From: Piper betle
Taxonomy: Eukaryota; Streptophyta; Magnoliopsida; Piperales; Piperaceae
Reading direction: 5' to 3'
Assembly: GCA_033002965.1 (NCBI GenBank)
Contig: JAURVB010010403.1
Span: 1 to 64,000, forward strand
Length of the DNA stretch: 64,000 bases
The translations under genes were made by a program, and so were the position numbers. Within the stretch, counting starts at the first letter, position 1; each line of letters begins with the position of its first letter. The notes beneath the pieces were generated by a model, which did no database searches, was not told where the DNA came from, and saw only the letters and a list, made by a program, of their open reading frames with translations. Shown in pieces: positions 33,501 through 45,273 of this stretch.

Positions 33501-36441
33501 CGTATGCTTGCACCATAATAAAAATGGTATACAAAATCAAACATGAAGTCACTGCATGACTCGATGATCACCAATTTACACTTCAAACTTTCTGATAAGA
33601 CAGGTCTAATGAGTAAGAAACTGAGATATTTTTATTTGCATGAACTTTTTAGACATTGCTGATTTCAACTGAAAATAAAACTTTGCCTGATTTCTCTTTT
33701 GTCATAACTGTACAAGGTGCACTCCCTTTTCCCTACCAGACTCTCCCCTCATTGTTCACACTTAAGTTTCTTCATAGAAAGATAGAGTTCTTTTGAAAGA
33801 TACATGGAATCCTCATTGAAATAGACAAAAGTGCCAATGTAACTTAACCTGAGGAAGGGCTGGTCAATGGTTGTAGTTTGATTTATAAACTCCATTGAAC
33901 CTCCAATGTCACATGTTATATCCGAAACTCCAACCAGTGGGCATCCTTCTCTCTTGAGATCCTGTAGCTGTTTCGTAGTTAGTAGACGGGGAAACCTTTT
34001 CTCCCAATACATGCAGTTAACTGCCAAAGTCAATAAAAAACACAACTAATTTATTGGACGAATCTGGAAACAATGCGGTTACCCACCAAACCATGAAAGT
34101 AAAGCATTTTAACGTATTTTAAGGCATAATTCATTGTAATATTATTTGCTGGATAGCCTTAGATGCCCAACTATGTGCAATTGCATGTTCACTACTCAAA
34201 TACAGTACTAGACTAGTAATTTTCCGAGCATATCAATCTTATTAAACCAACTAATATAAGATATTCAACAAGAAAAATCATTGAAACATACCAATCACAG
34301 ATGTATATGGTGCTATCCGCTCATGGAAGAATGAATAATAGTGGTCCAGGTGTGCATAATAGTCAACCTAAGAGAAAGGGCATCACGCACTATAAAATTG
34401 ACAATTTACATTTTCCATTCACTAACTTTGCAGACAATCTTGATCTGAAATACCTTATCAAATTTTTTTGCAGGGTCCTTTGGTGCAACCATGTCTTCAC
34501 ATGTTACAATGCAACCGTGTACCAAGGAATTTCTTTTGAAGAATGTGATTGCTTATAAGAATTTTCCTCCTACAGAAAGAAGTCAAAGACGAAATTCAGA
34601 TTCATCATTGGAACAAATATTTAGGTGTTACTGTGTTGACAGGATTGCAGAAAAAGAAACTTTCTGCACATAATTAATGAAAGCAATAGATAACCATTAA
34701 AAACTTCTAATTCAGATCCTATTACAGTTTGCTGAAAAGGACGCGTGCAGATATATTTGGATATGTATATCCCGTGGTTCATTTCTATAAATATTTGCTA
34801 ATTTAAGTCATCAATGAAAACTAAAATGTGAAAATGAGACACTTATACACTCGGAAGATAAACAACCTAGGCACCGTGCTCATTCATATACTAGTACATT
34901 GGAATAGCAACGAGCTGGGAAGGCTAAATGGAAAACGGTATGACCATATCCAATTAAGTCAAGATTAGGAATTTTAGCAGTTTTCAACAAGCATGGCAAG
35001 ATTCCTTAATAAATTGTTTAGCAAACTGAATGAAATCCAGAAATTTCCACATCTAAATGTAAATATCCATGCCTGTGCAAAAAATGGCATTAGATTTTGT
35101 TTTTTAATGAAACACATAGGACTTCTTCACATTACCTTTTTAAAAAGCTCTGGAAGCTTGGATGGATCCACAAAACTGTGAGGCAAAAGCTTAAATATCT
35201 CTTGCGCACCCTGAGAAACTGCATAAAAATTCATCTATGAGCCTCTGTCAACAGTGCATAACCAAAGAAGCAAACTGCAATGTAGAGAGCATAATATATT
35301 AAGGTAACGTCCCACACTGAAAGGAGCAAATAATTATATTTTCCATTATGGAAGCTGTTTATAAGATTGAACAGAGTTCTATTTCGTCAACTAGAGCAGC
35401 TTCAATTTTATTGCGTTTTACATTTTATAAAGAGCAAAGAGAAAATAAATTAGCTGAAATGCTCTTAGATTCTTACCATTTCCACATCCTGTGAAAACAA
35501 AAACTAGAGGGCATATTCCAGATGGCAGCCCTGCAATGGCTATCTCCTCTCCGACAGCTATCACAGCAGCCTTAGCAGCAGCCAGAGATGGATACATATA
35601 AGATGCTCCAAGAGAGAGGAAGGGAGTTGAGTATCCCATATGCAAAAATCCTTACAACACAATTGACGACCACAAAGTCAGTTTGCAATTTCCTAATATA
35701 ATTTGCTAAATGCAGGTGACTTGTTAACCAAAACAAATCTGCAATCCTTACTTTTGCCTAGACCGTGCAGGAAGTCGATTAGTCCAGCTATACCCGCATA
35801 TTTTCCAAATGCAATTAAACGCTTTCCACTGTCTCCAACAATGAGTTCATAATCATATAGGGACACTCTTTTCTCAAGGATCTGAACATTCCAAAGTTCA
35901 ATCCAATAACCTCTTGGGATAACAATAACAAAAATGCCCAATGAGAGGTAATCACAAACAACTACTATACACTGGAAAAAATTGATACCTTGTCCAACAA
36001 AGGCATGTTTTCTCTTTGAGCTTTGTGGGTATGAGAAAAGAAGGTGTAGGCCCTGTCAGGAAGAATCATCTCCAACTGTACAAAAAAAAATTAAAACGAT
36101 TATAATCTTAAGTTTGTAAGGAGCAAAATAAATAAATAAATAAATGAAACTTGAATGTATGTATACATATTTTTTGGCACCTTTGGCTGCTTGACTCCTA
36201 CAATTAGACCACATTCCGATAGATCTTCTGAAATCTCACAGCCGACATCTTCATACTGATCATCAAGATAGATACGCTTTGTGGATGGCTGAACAATGAT
36301 CCTTTCCACACCTGTCTTCCCCCTGCCATTGTGCAGAAGGCGAGCACAATGCGATGGGCATAGGGGAGCTCTCCTTTCCCAAATGTTGCAGGTCTCGGCC
36401 AGTATGCCGATGACTCCATTTCCCAGCTTTGTTTCATCCAT
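27558..36441 (-). CDS. LKR/SDH: Bifunctional lysine-ketoglutarate reductase/saccharopine dehydrogenase, one frameshift in exon 6
   Basis: The first two steps of lysine breakdown. LKR condenses lysine with 2-oxoglutarate to saccharopine; SDH releases glutamate and aminoadipic semialdehyde. There are 24 exons: 36181-36441, 35989-36075, 35752-35881, 35477-35650, 35136-35218, 34454-34569, 34292-34367, 33849-34020, 33369-33465, 33099-33265, 32387-32444, 32148-32288, 31682-32014, 30961-31041, 30558-30623, 30138-30255, 29450-29579, 29211-29290, 28813-28971, 28487-28724, 28266-28374, 27903-28061, 27737-27806, 27558-27649. The LKR part opens with [30 protein letters not shown] is in exon 8. SDH has the nucleotide-binding [12 protein letters not shown] near residue 584, and [15 protein letters not shown]. 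Exon 6 is 116 bp between phase-0 borders, one base short, which makes a stop. With that base the protein is 1065 residues, the usual length. SDH exons are clean. Exon 19 ends in a GC donor. Confidence 0.93.
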
Positions 36442-36456
36442 GTGCAGAGCTTGTTT

Positions 36457-37220
36457 GCTGTCCCCCACAAACATGTTTGCATACATCAGAACATATCACA
36501 TCACAAGCAAAGTACCATAAGATATTTCAACAACCAAATTGTTACATACCCAATAAATATCTTACAAATCTACACAGATAAGGATATCAACAATTTGCGA
36601 TTCCTTTCTGCCGAAGGTAATAAATTCAGATCAGAACAATCAGGAGATGGATCATTATTTGACAATCAATTAGAAGCACCCCAAAGGAGAATTACAAACA
36701 ACCAATGCAATGACTAGTTTTCTTATATTGGACAAACGCTAAACTGAAGCATTCACAATCAACCAATTACAAAAGAAAACAAAAAACAAAAAATAAAACT
36801 TGAACACAATGCGCCATGATCAACAAGGCACAGATATAACCAGCAAAAATCAATATGACAACAGGTAAAAAAAACCAAAACCCAAAAAGCAAGAACTATT
36901 TTACCTGATCAGAGAAATTATAATCAGAGAAGATTGCCAAAGAGAACGAACTTAAAATCGTCACGCCTCTCTTCTGAGCCGAAACAATTCACACGCATTC
37001 AACCTGAATAAACATTGCATCAACATCACCAGAAAAGGCTCTGACTACCAAAACTTGGCATGCAAATAATAAACAGAAATTGATTATAATAAGAAATTGA
37101 TTGATCGTGACATGTAATGTAAGGAAGAAGAGCTTATCAAAACAACGGACAAGGAGCAAAGATGATCAATGGACAATAAGGGAGGAGGGAGCTTGGCTAC
37201 TCTGTCACGTTCCTTTATAT
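36457..37220 (-). promoter_or_regulatory. LKR/SDH leader: 5'-UTR intron and candidate TATA box
   Basis: An acceptor (gacag) ends at 36458, so the start-codon exon probably begins at 36457. A donor (gatcag|gtaaaa) lies at 36905/36904, which gives a 5'-UTR intron of about 450 bp. An ATATAAAG on the minus strand (37213-37220) would put the transcription start near 37185. This is inferred from motifs only. Confidence 0.4.
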
Positions 37221-38345
37221 TAAATCAAATCTTGTCTGGTTCAATTGTACTCAATCTAAGGTGCATGCTACATGTCCAAAAATGAGAAACCAAGAACGCA
37301 AACACTTACCTTTAGTTATTGTTACAAAAATTATTGTGCCACCGTGAAAGATGAACATAGGCAATAATATATGCAGGACAAAAATTATACGAGCTTTTCT
37401 TAATCTTAAAATTAGTTTAAAAAATAAAACATTTTTACGAGCCTATATATAAATCACTAATATTATTTACGACAAATGTAAGATTAACCCAATAATTCCC
37501 CCTTATACATATTATATTATTTGAATCATCTCTTTTTTCATATATGTTAAGTTCACATGTTATAGTAAAGAGATTTTAATTTAGGTTTGCTGACATATCA
37601 CATTATATTATCTGAATTATCTCTCCTTCACAATTAGTTAAGTCTATATATTATAATAAAATTTTAGAAATCTCTAATCTATGCTAACTGACATACTATT
37701 ATTAAGGCAACACTAAAATTAACTAGACTTTGATATCAATATTAGGCTTTATAAATTTTTAAAAAAGACTTGAAATAAGTTTTATATACTTCTTTTAATT
37801 TAAAAATTAATTTTTGAATTAAGTAAGGCCTGTGACACCATTTCGAGTCCTTCTTAGAGCCCAACAAAAACATTAATGTAAATTAGTTGAAGGAAGTTAA
37901 AATTCACATTACCCACTTCTAGATTGGATAGAAATTGGATAAAGGCTTTCTTCTTTATATTTTCTGATCCCTTGTCACCATCCATATCCTGTTGAGGGTG
38001 AATAGAAGCGAGAGACGTGACGTGAAGAAAGAGTGTATATATATACATATTACATACCGACCATTTGATATAGAGCATGGTCAAGTCCATACAAAACGTC
38101 GGTATCAATACTTACTACAATTATAAGCCCAAGTCCTAGGGTCTATTCGGGGGGACCAAATACTGTAATATACTCGTTTTTTTAACTAAATGAAAATCAT
38201 GTAAAATAAATTTTCTTTTAACAAATTAGATATTGATAGTTTTTTTTTATTGACAGACTATATTCATAGGTTATAAGCTGTTCCGGTTATAAAGAGACAC
38301 GTGGCATGTTCAAACTAGACCTAATAAATATAACAATTTGGAAAA
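37221..38345. other. Intergenic DNA with fragments of the TRIM-like LTR family
   Basis: 37385-37500 reads on the minus strand like the LTR at 21573-21765 (tatatatagg, then attaattttaagattaa-type text). 37740-37865 reads on the plus strand with aattaatttttgaattaag and ggcctgtgacacc, then gagcccaaca, which matches 62225-62290 (ggcccgtgacacc). These are remnants in opposite orientations. No gene is seen. Confidence 0.4.
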
Positions 38346-38953
38346 ATAGAACATATCTTTCCAAAAAATAAACAATATATTTAATTTGTGTCGTTTTTAT
38401 AATTAAATTTAGAACAAATTTAAGATTATTGCCTAAGTTTTTTTGTTATTATTAAATTTAAGTTGTCTTTATAATTAAATGTCTCAAATTAAATTATGAT
38501 GGAGGAATTTTTCCCGTCTCTTGTTCACAAGTAACTTTTTTTTATAAATTGTACAAATAATTTAAATAATATATATTAAATTAAAATATTATCAGCATTT
38601 GTGTCAAAATAAATAAAAAATAAAAAAGATAAGATTTTTTATTAGGAAACATATCTTTCCAAAAAAAATTAAGCAATATATTTAATTTGTGTAGTCCTTA
38701 TAATTAAATAATTTGGAACAAATTTAGGATTGTTGCGTAAGTTTTTTTATTATTAAATTTAAGTTGTCTTTTATAATCAAACGTCTCAAATTAAATTATG
38801 GCGGAGGAATTTTTCCTCAGTCTCTTGTTCACAAGTAACTTTTTTCTATATATTGTACAAATAATTTAAATGATATATATTAAATTAAAATATTATCAGC
38901 ATTTGTGTCAAAATAAATAAAAAATAAAAAAGATAAGATTTTTTATTAGGAAA
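38346..38953. repeat. Two-copy tandem duplication, unit about 300 bp
   Basis: The units start at aacatatctttccaaaa (38350 and 38648). Each runs through tttaatttgtgt, taagttgtctttataat, ggaggaatttttcc, ttgttcacaagtaac, and atcagcatttgtgtcaaaat to ttttttattaggaaac. The units are AT-rich and non-coding, with a few differences between copies, including clean small indels. Confidence 0.85.
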
Positions 38954-41928
38954 CACTGTATGAGGAGTGGCTTAAAAGTTAAACTCAAACGATTGATAAG
39001 ATATTTTTATTTAATAAACTTATTTTACTTTATCCGGTATTTTTCTTTTAAGAAAAAAATGATATAACACAGTTTCTATGTGTTATATCATTTTCTATTT
39101 ATGAAATTGAGTTATATGCAAACGAGCGTCAACCGTAGTCTTATGTTTTTATATATACAAATATACAAACTAATAAAAAAATTACAATCATTTAAAGTAA
39201 ATGCTTAATTACTTATTTCATCTTTATCTTTTTGTAGAAAAAATAATTACTAATAAATTAGGGACAAAATAAATATTGGTTTAAGAAATTTTTTATATCA
39301 TCTATTATTTTAACGCGAGCCTTTAAATTATGCGAACAAACCAAATTAATCATTTCTAAAAACAGTTAGATATCGTATTCTCTGAAACAAACTCGTTAAA
39401 TTGCATAATATAAAAGTTATGGTTTTAGTTAAAAATCATTCGAGTAGACACATATCAACTTTTTATTTTGTCCAAAAACGCTTAGTTTGTAATTAAAACA
39501 TAAAAAGACTTTATATAATAAATCACTATCTTTGTTCCTATTTTTTACGCATCAGAGTTCTCACACTTGTCGATTTGATATATTGGAGATAAAATATATT
39601 TTCATTATAGATTGGAGCTTAAAAATTAATTTTGTATTGAAAAAAATAAAAATTAATGTCACTACTGGCCGTGGTCTATCTCGTGTCAAAGCCGCTTCTG
39701 CCCAAATAAATCTACCTAATCGAATTGAGTCGAGTCGAGTCAAACGCTCTTAGTGTTAAAATTATATTCATAATTTATTGAAGCTACTAATTCAAATTGA
39801 TTAAAATTCGGATACAAGGTACGGCCGGATTGAACCGGTGACTCCAATAATTAGAACGAATCCATGGACCCGGTTCCATCGATGCCCATATCCAGGCCCA
39901 TTCCCACTGGGCCGCTAATGTGCTGGCAGCCTGGACCCAGACAGGCCCACCAGCCTCAATCATTAAAAAAAAAAACAAATAGAGAGAAATAAACTACAAA
40001 ATTGTGGTGAAGGGCAAAAAATTAAAAATAAAAACTAATCAAGTGGGCTAATGGAATATTTTTAAGCTAACTTCATAAGTCCATGGTAATTACCTGAATG
40101 GTATGTGATAAGCAAGAACAAATTGATGAAAATGAAAGGGGATGGGCCAGCATAACCAATTGTATTCAAGCTGATTGATACTCTTCATGGAAGATACGTG
40201 GATGAACAAACATTTCTGCAAAAAACTGATGGGCTAGCTTTCCCTTGTCTCCAAGTAACTATATATTTTTTATACATTTTGTAATCAGAAAACGATATAA
40301 CAAAAAATAAGGTATACCTTTTTCCGAGATATTCGATAAAAGAAATGGGAGGAAATGGAAACGACAGAGAAAATTGAGGAGAAAAACAGCAGCAACCGCT
40401 TGTTCATATTCATAAACCTAAAGCTGTCTCTGGTTTATAGAAACAAATAATATCTTCTAGAATAGAACATGGGTAAGTTGGTCTTGAACCTCACTCTCAT
40501 AAAAAATAATGTAGTCAAACGTAGGTTGGGGAGATGAGCCCAAATTTGTCATATGTTATAGCCATTTTTTTCTTGTTTTTTGTTCTCCAAAATAAAAAAC
40601 CCAAAACCCAGAAACTTTTGTCTAAGATATATCTTGAGAAGACTAGAAATGATATTTATGGATTCCATCTTTTTCATGCTAGATCTAACCACAAACCATT
40701 CATTCAAAGTTCACATGCATCTAAACACTATGCTTGTCTTCTGGGTTATCATCCAAAAAATAGCTTCAAAACTCACCACTGATGTGATTATACAATAGCT
40801 GTTCTCGTCAACTTGTGTTTAGCAGCTTTTGCCAAGAACATCAAAACAGTGACATGAACTCCGAGTAATCTCATGTTCATCAATGGCGGGTTACACGGAG
40901 AGAGGTCAAGCAAGTAGGAGAATTATTAGCTCATCTGACTTCAAGTTTTCATGTCAAAACTCTCAAAGGTAGAAGCCAAAGGACTCTAGGGTCGGCGACA
41001 AAGATACAATTGATAGTGTGGAGAATGACACCTCGAGGTAGAGTAATATCAATAATCTATAGGTCTGTGGATCAGAACTGCTTGCCCAGATCTCAGAAAA
41101 CTAGGCAACTCATGATATTTAGGCTGATTATAATAACTTTTTTCAATGTCGAAGTTGTAATATTTGATGACGAGATATGTTGATCTTAAACTTTGTGGGA
41201 TTATCAATACTCTTTTGACAAAACAAATTAAAATGAAGCGGCTCATTAAGATTTGTTTGTGGTAGAGCTAATGACAAATTAAGACCCTTCTTTTCACTGT
41301 GATTATAGAATATTAGTTGTCACTAGTTAGACAAAATATAAAATTAATATTTATCATATTGAGCTCGATTAAATCTTGAAATCAAGTGCTATTTTTACGT
41401 ATACCCAGAGACCAATAAGCTGAGTTAGATCCTACTAAAATTCGACTTGACTTGCTTGATCGAGTTCAAGATGGGCTTGACTCAATACCTTCAAAGTTAT
41501 TATCATTGGTGTAGTTCTAGGAGGAGAGATTAATATGTAAATGAATTCCAGGCCATCTACGATTGAATTTGCTCCTGCAGTATAATTCACGTCCACAAGA
41601 TGCCAATTCTTCCCATAAATTTTCAACACCACCCATCAAGTTGCCGGTGCGTTTCCCTTTTTGTGTCATTCACCACCAACAAGGTGAATTAACCTTGTGT
41701 GCACACCCTAAACTTTTCCGGTTATGAACCTCCATGAGATTCTTCCCAGAGACCTTAAAAACTGCCCACAAAGTCACGGTATCCTTTCTACCTACACCAA
41801 GTATTAGAGTTTCCCTCCTAATTCTGCTACCAATCAATTCACCACTCAAATCTTCTTCTTCTTCTTCTCCATAGCTTCCTCTACTTATACATGATGTGCA
41901 CTGTTTTCCTAATCTAATCCTTTCCCAA
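38954..41928. other. Intergenic, upstream of PME1
   Basis: AT-rich DNA. A perfect palindrome lies at 39056-39094 (16-bp arms aaaatgatataacaca). A short cgagtcgagtc patch lies near 39728-39740. Small frames at 40534 and 40580 have no domain. The last about 300 bases become C/T-rich, as expected for a leader. No gene can be supported. Confidence 0.35.
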
Positions 41929-43214
41929 ATGGACAATATTAGAGTCACCTTCCTAATCGTTCTCTGCAATTTGCTGCTACACTTTGCTTCATCTAATGCC
42001 GCCTCTAACTCAACAACGTCATACAATGCTAGCACAAGGATGGCCGCATTTACCAGCTCCATTTGCAACTCCATGCCACACCCGGAAACCTGCTTCACCA
42101 CCTTCGACCTCTCGATCTCCATAAACATAAGCCCGAACATCGTCTCCTACCTCGTCCACTCCCTCCAGACCGCCGTCTCCGAGACCCAGAAGCTCAACCA
42201 CCTCTTCTCCAATGCCAAGTTCTTGCGCGTGGTTGAAAAGCAGAGGGGAGCTCTGCAAGACTGCAACGAGCTCCAGCAGATCACCCTCACCTGCTTGCAG
42301 AGATCCCTCAACCAGGTCAAGCAGGCCGCCGACGTCAAGATATACCTAAGTGCAGCTCTCACCAACAAGGACACTTGCTTGGAAGGCCTCAAATCCGCCA
42401 CCGGCTCCATCATCCCGACCCTGGTCAGCTCCACGCAAGCCACCTACAAGTACGTGAGCAACTCTCTTGCTCTCGCATCCAAGTCCACACCTCCGGCCGG
42501 CGGCGGCAATAGGCGCCTCCTCGGCCTCCCCAACTGGCTTTCCCGGCAAGACCGGCGGTTTCTGGAGGTGGGTTTCGGCGACGACGACTACTCGCCGGCG
42601 TCGGCCATCACGGTGGCGCAGGATGGTAGCGGGAACTTCACGACTGTGAGCGACGCCATTGGATTTGCTCCTAATAACAGCGAAGATAGAGTGATCATCT
42701 TTGTTAAGGAGGGGGTTTATGAGGAGAATGTGGAGATCCCGACCTCCAAACCCAACATTTTGTTGATCGGAGATGGGAACGACGTGACTGTGATCACTGG
42801 AAAACGGAGTGTCCGGGATGGATGGACAACATTCCGATCTGCAACCGTAGGTGAGTACTCACTCACTCATACGTCCATCTCCATAGATGATAGAACATAT
42901 ACATCTTAGAACATAGCATATACTTTTTGATCATCTTTTGCTGGTTGATTCGTAATAATAAGATCGACCCAAAAAATGTGCTGATAGAAAATTGAAGTGT
43001 GAGTAGGGTTTAGATCTCGAAATTTCAAGTTCATTAATCAACTAGATTTTCTACAATGAGACTCTGATCTCAAGGACACTTTCTACTACTTGCTTCATGC
43101 TTGGTATGAAAGGGGAAGGATATATCAGAATAATTAGCAAGTTGTTGTTTGTATGTCATGTGGAATGAGAATTAGAAAGTAAATATATATATAGAATGTA
43201 ATTGGCAGGAAATT

Positions 43215-43245
<31 letters not shown>

Positions 43246-44598
43246 AGATCTGAACTTGGGCTCTCCGATCTTTACTTGCGTGTGCTCACGGGTTCTTGAA
43301 CTGTTCGCTGTCTTTGCTTTCTCTAATACTGCAACAGGGTCCCTTTGTCCAGTACCACTTGCCTCCTCTTCGGATACACTTCATGTGAAAAAACTTAATT
43401 TAACACCAATTATTCATCTCATTCTATATCATTTTGATTTTGTTAATTATGAATTAGTTCTTATGGATTTTTCTTTTTTAAATAAATATACTTGTCACTA
43501 CGTTTTATCCAAGTTTAAAATTTTTATTTTAACCATTTAAAAACTATAAATATTTGAGGTTAATAATTAAGAACATTCAGATTTAATTACTGGTTGCATC
43601 ATTTTACATAGTTCAAGTAAATAAGATTTAAATCTTTTAATTACGAGAAGTCAGTCACCGGGCAAGATGTTGCGTCATACTCGACTTTCATTGCAAATAA
43701 ATTTAAAGTTTATAAATAAGTTCTTGTTAAATGATAAGATAGAGTAATTTAATTTAAAGTATTGTTAAAATATAAATCCTAATTAAAAGAAAAAAATATT
43801 ATAATAATTTGATTTTATCATATTTCAACCCTTTAAATATCTGTATTGAATCCAGTTTTTGTTAACGAGAGTAGAAGAGTAGATGTGAATATACATGGCA
43901 CCTTTGTTGCATGCAGCCGTGTCTGGGGAGGGGTTCTTGGCGAGGGACATATGGTTTGAGAACTCAGCCGGGCCGGAGATGAACCAGGCGGTGGCGTTGC
44001 GCGTCAACGCCGACTTCACTGCCTTCTTCCGATGCTCCTTCACCGGCTTTCAGGACACCCTCTACGTCCACTCCTTCCGGCAGTTCTACCGGGAGTGCGA
44101 TGTATACGGCACTGTCGACTTCATCTTCGGCAACGCCGCCGTCATCTTGCAGGCCTCCACCCTCGTTCCCCGCCGGCCCCTCCCCGGCCAGAACGACGTC
44201 ATTACCGCCCAGGGCCGCGATGACCCCCTCGAGCCCACCGGCATCTCCATCCAGAACTGCAGCCTCCTCCCATCCGAAGACCTCGACGTCAACTCTACCA
44301 GGACCTACCTCGGCCGGCCGTGGAGGAACTATTCTCGGACGGTGATCCTCCAGTCGTACATCGGCGCGGAGGTCGATCCGGCCGGGTGGTTGGAGTGGCC
44401 GGGGGAGGCAGCATCGACACGTTGTACTATGGGGAGTATGATAACTACGGGCCGGGGTCGGCGACGGATAAGAGGGTGACATGGCCGGGGTACCATGTCA
44501 TGACCTACGATGAGGCCTCCAACTTCACGGTGTCGGAGTTCATCGACGGCGACGAGTGGTTGGATTCCACCAACATCCCTTACGACGACGGCATTTAG
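41929..44598 (+). CDS. Pectinesterase with N-terminal inhibitor domain (PME1), one frameshift
   Basis: Exons are 41929-42850 and 43917-44598. Signal peptide (about residues 1-24, VTFLIVLCNLLLHFASSNA), then a PMEI domain with Cys at the usual places (SSICNSMPHPETC, DCNEL, DTCLEGL). The processing motif NRRLL follows, then the pectinesterase domain: VAQDGSGNFTTV, VKEGVYEENV, AVALRV, GFQDTLYVHSFRQFY, GTVDFIFGNAAV and YLGRPWRNYS. Both catalytic Asp residues and the Arg of LGRPW are present. It removes methyl esters from pectin in the wall; the inhibitor part is thought to hold the enzyme until cleavage at RRLL. The G-run at 44401-44405 appears one base short: frame is lost after EWPG and regained as SIDTLYYGEY. 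With a sixth G the protein has 534 residues; as given it ends at 44479. The intron (1066 bp) has an (AG)n run at 43215-43243. Confidence 0.88.
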
Positions 44599-45273
44599 CT
44601 GATCAGGAATGAATGGATTGCTGGAAGTAGGATTGATGCAGAAAATACAGTGAAAGCTGCTGCTGCTGCAGATTATACATGGAGTTGAAGATCAATGATA
44701 ATACAATTTTATAATGAAGATGATTAATAAATAATTATGTAATAATTCATAACGGGTATTAAAAGTCAATGCTTGTGTAATTTGAATTAGTGGGATAAAT
44801 ATTAAAAAGATTAATTAATTTGTGTACATGGGTAGTTTAATAATATTAAATGAATACTTATAATTATTACAAACCTAGTTATATAAGATATCCTCCGTAT
44901 AATAGCTGTTACAAAAATCTTAAAACATTAACACATTTCAAGCACAATATTAACACATACGATAATGTCTAATTAACCAACTAATTTGGAAAATATGATG
45001 AAATATTATGCAATGTTAGTTGATCAGCAAAGTAAGTTTTTATATAATAAAAGAAAATTTTAACAATTTTAAATTAGTCAAATAGATAAGATAACGGTTC
45101 TATTCTGCATCACTCGTTTACATTCCAACCCTAACCAACTTTTTCTGTTAATGCATGCTGCCTCAAAACTCTCCCACTCCAATCAAATCCCTATTAACAA
45201 AAACAAATACACCATTAACACTAATTAATTGCTTTCTTCTTCTTTGTCAACTTCTTCTTCCTCCTCCTCTACC
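44599..45273. other. Intergenic between PME1 and PME2
   Basis: AT-rich downstream region of PME1, then a C/T-rich leader (45160-45273) before PME2. No further gene or repeat could be identified. Confidence 0.4.

Noticed and set aside
43964..44482. A 172-codon minus-strand frame opposite PME1 exon 2
   Set aside because: It is an antisense shadow of the PME1 catalytic domain.
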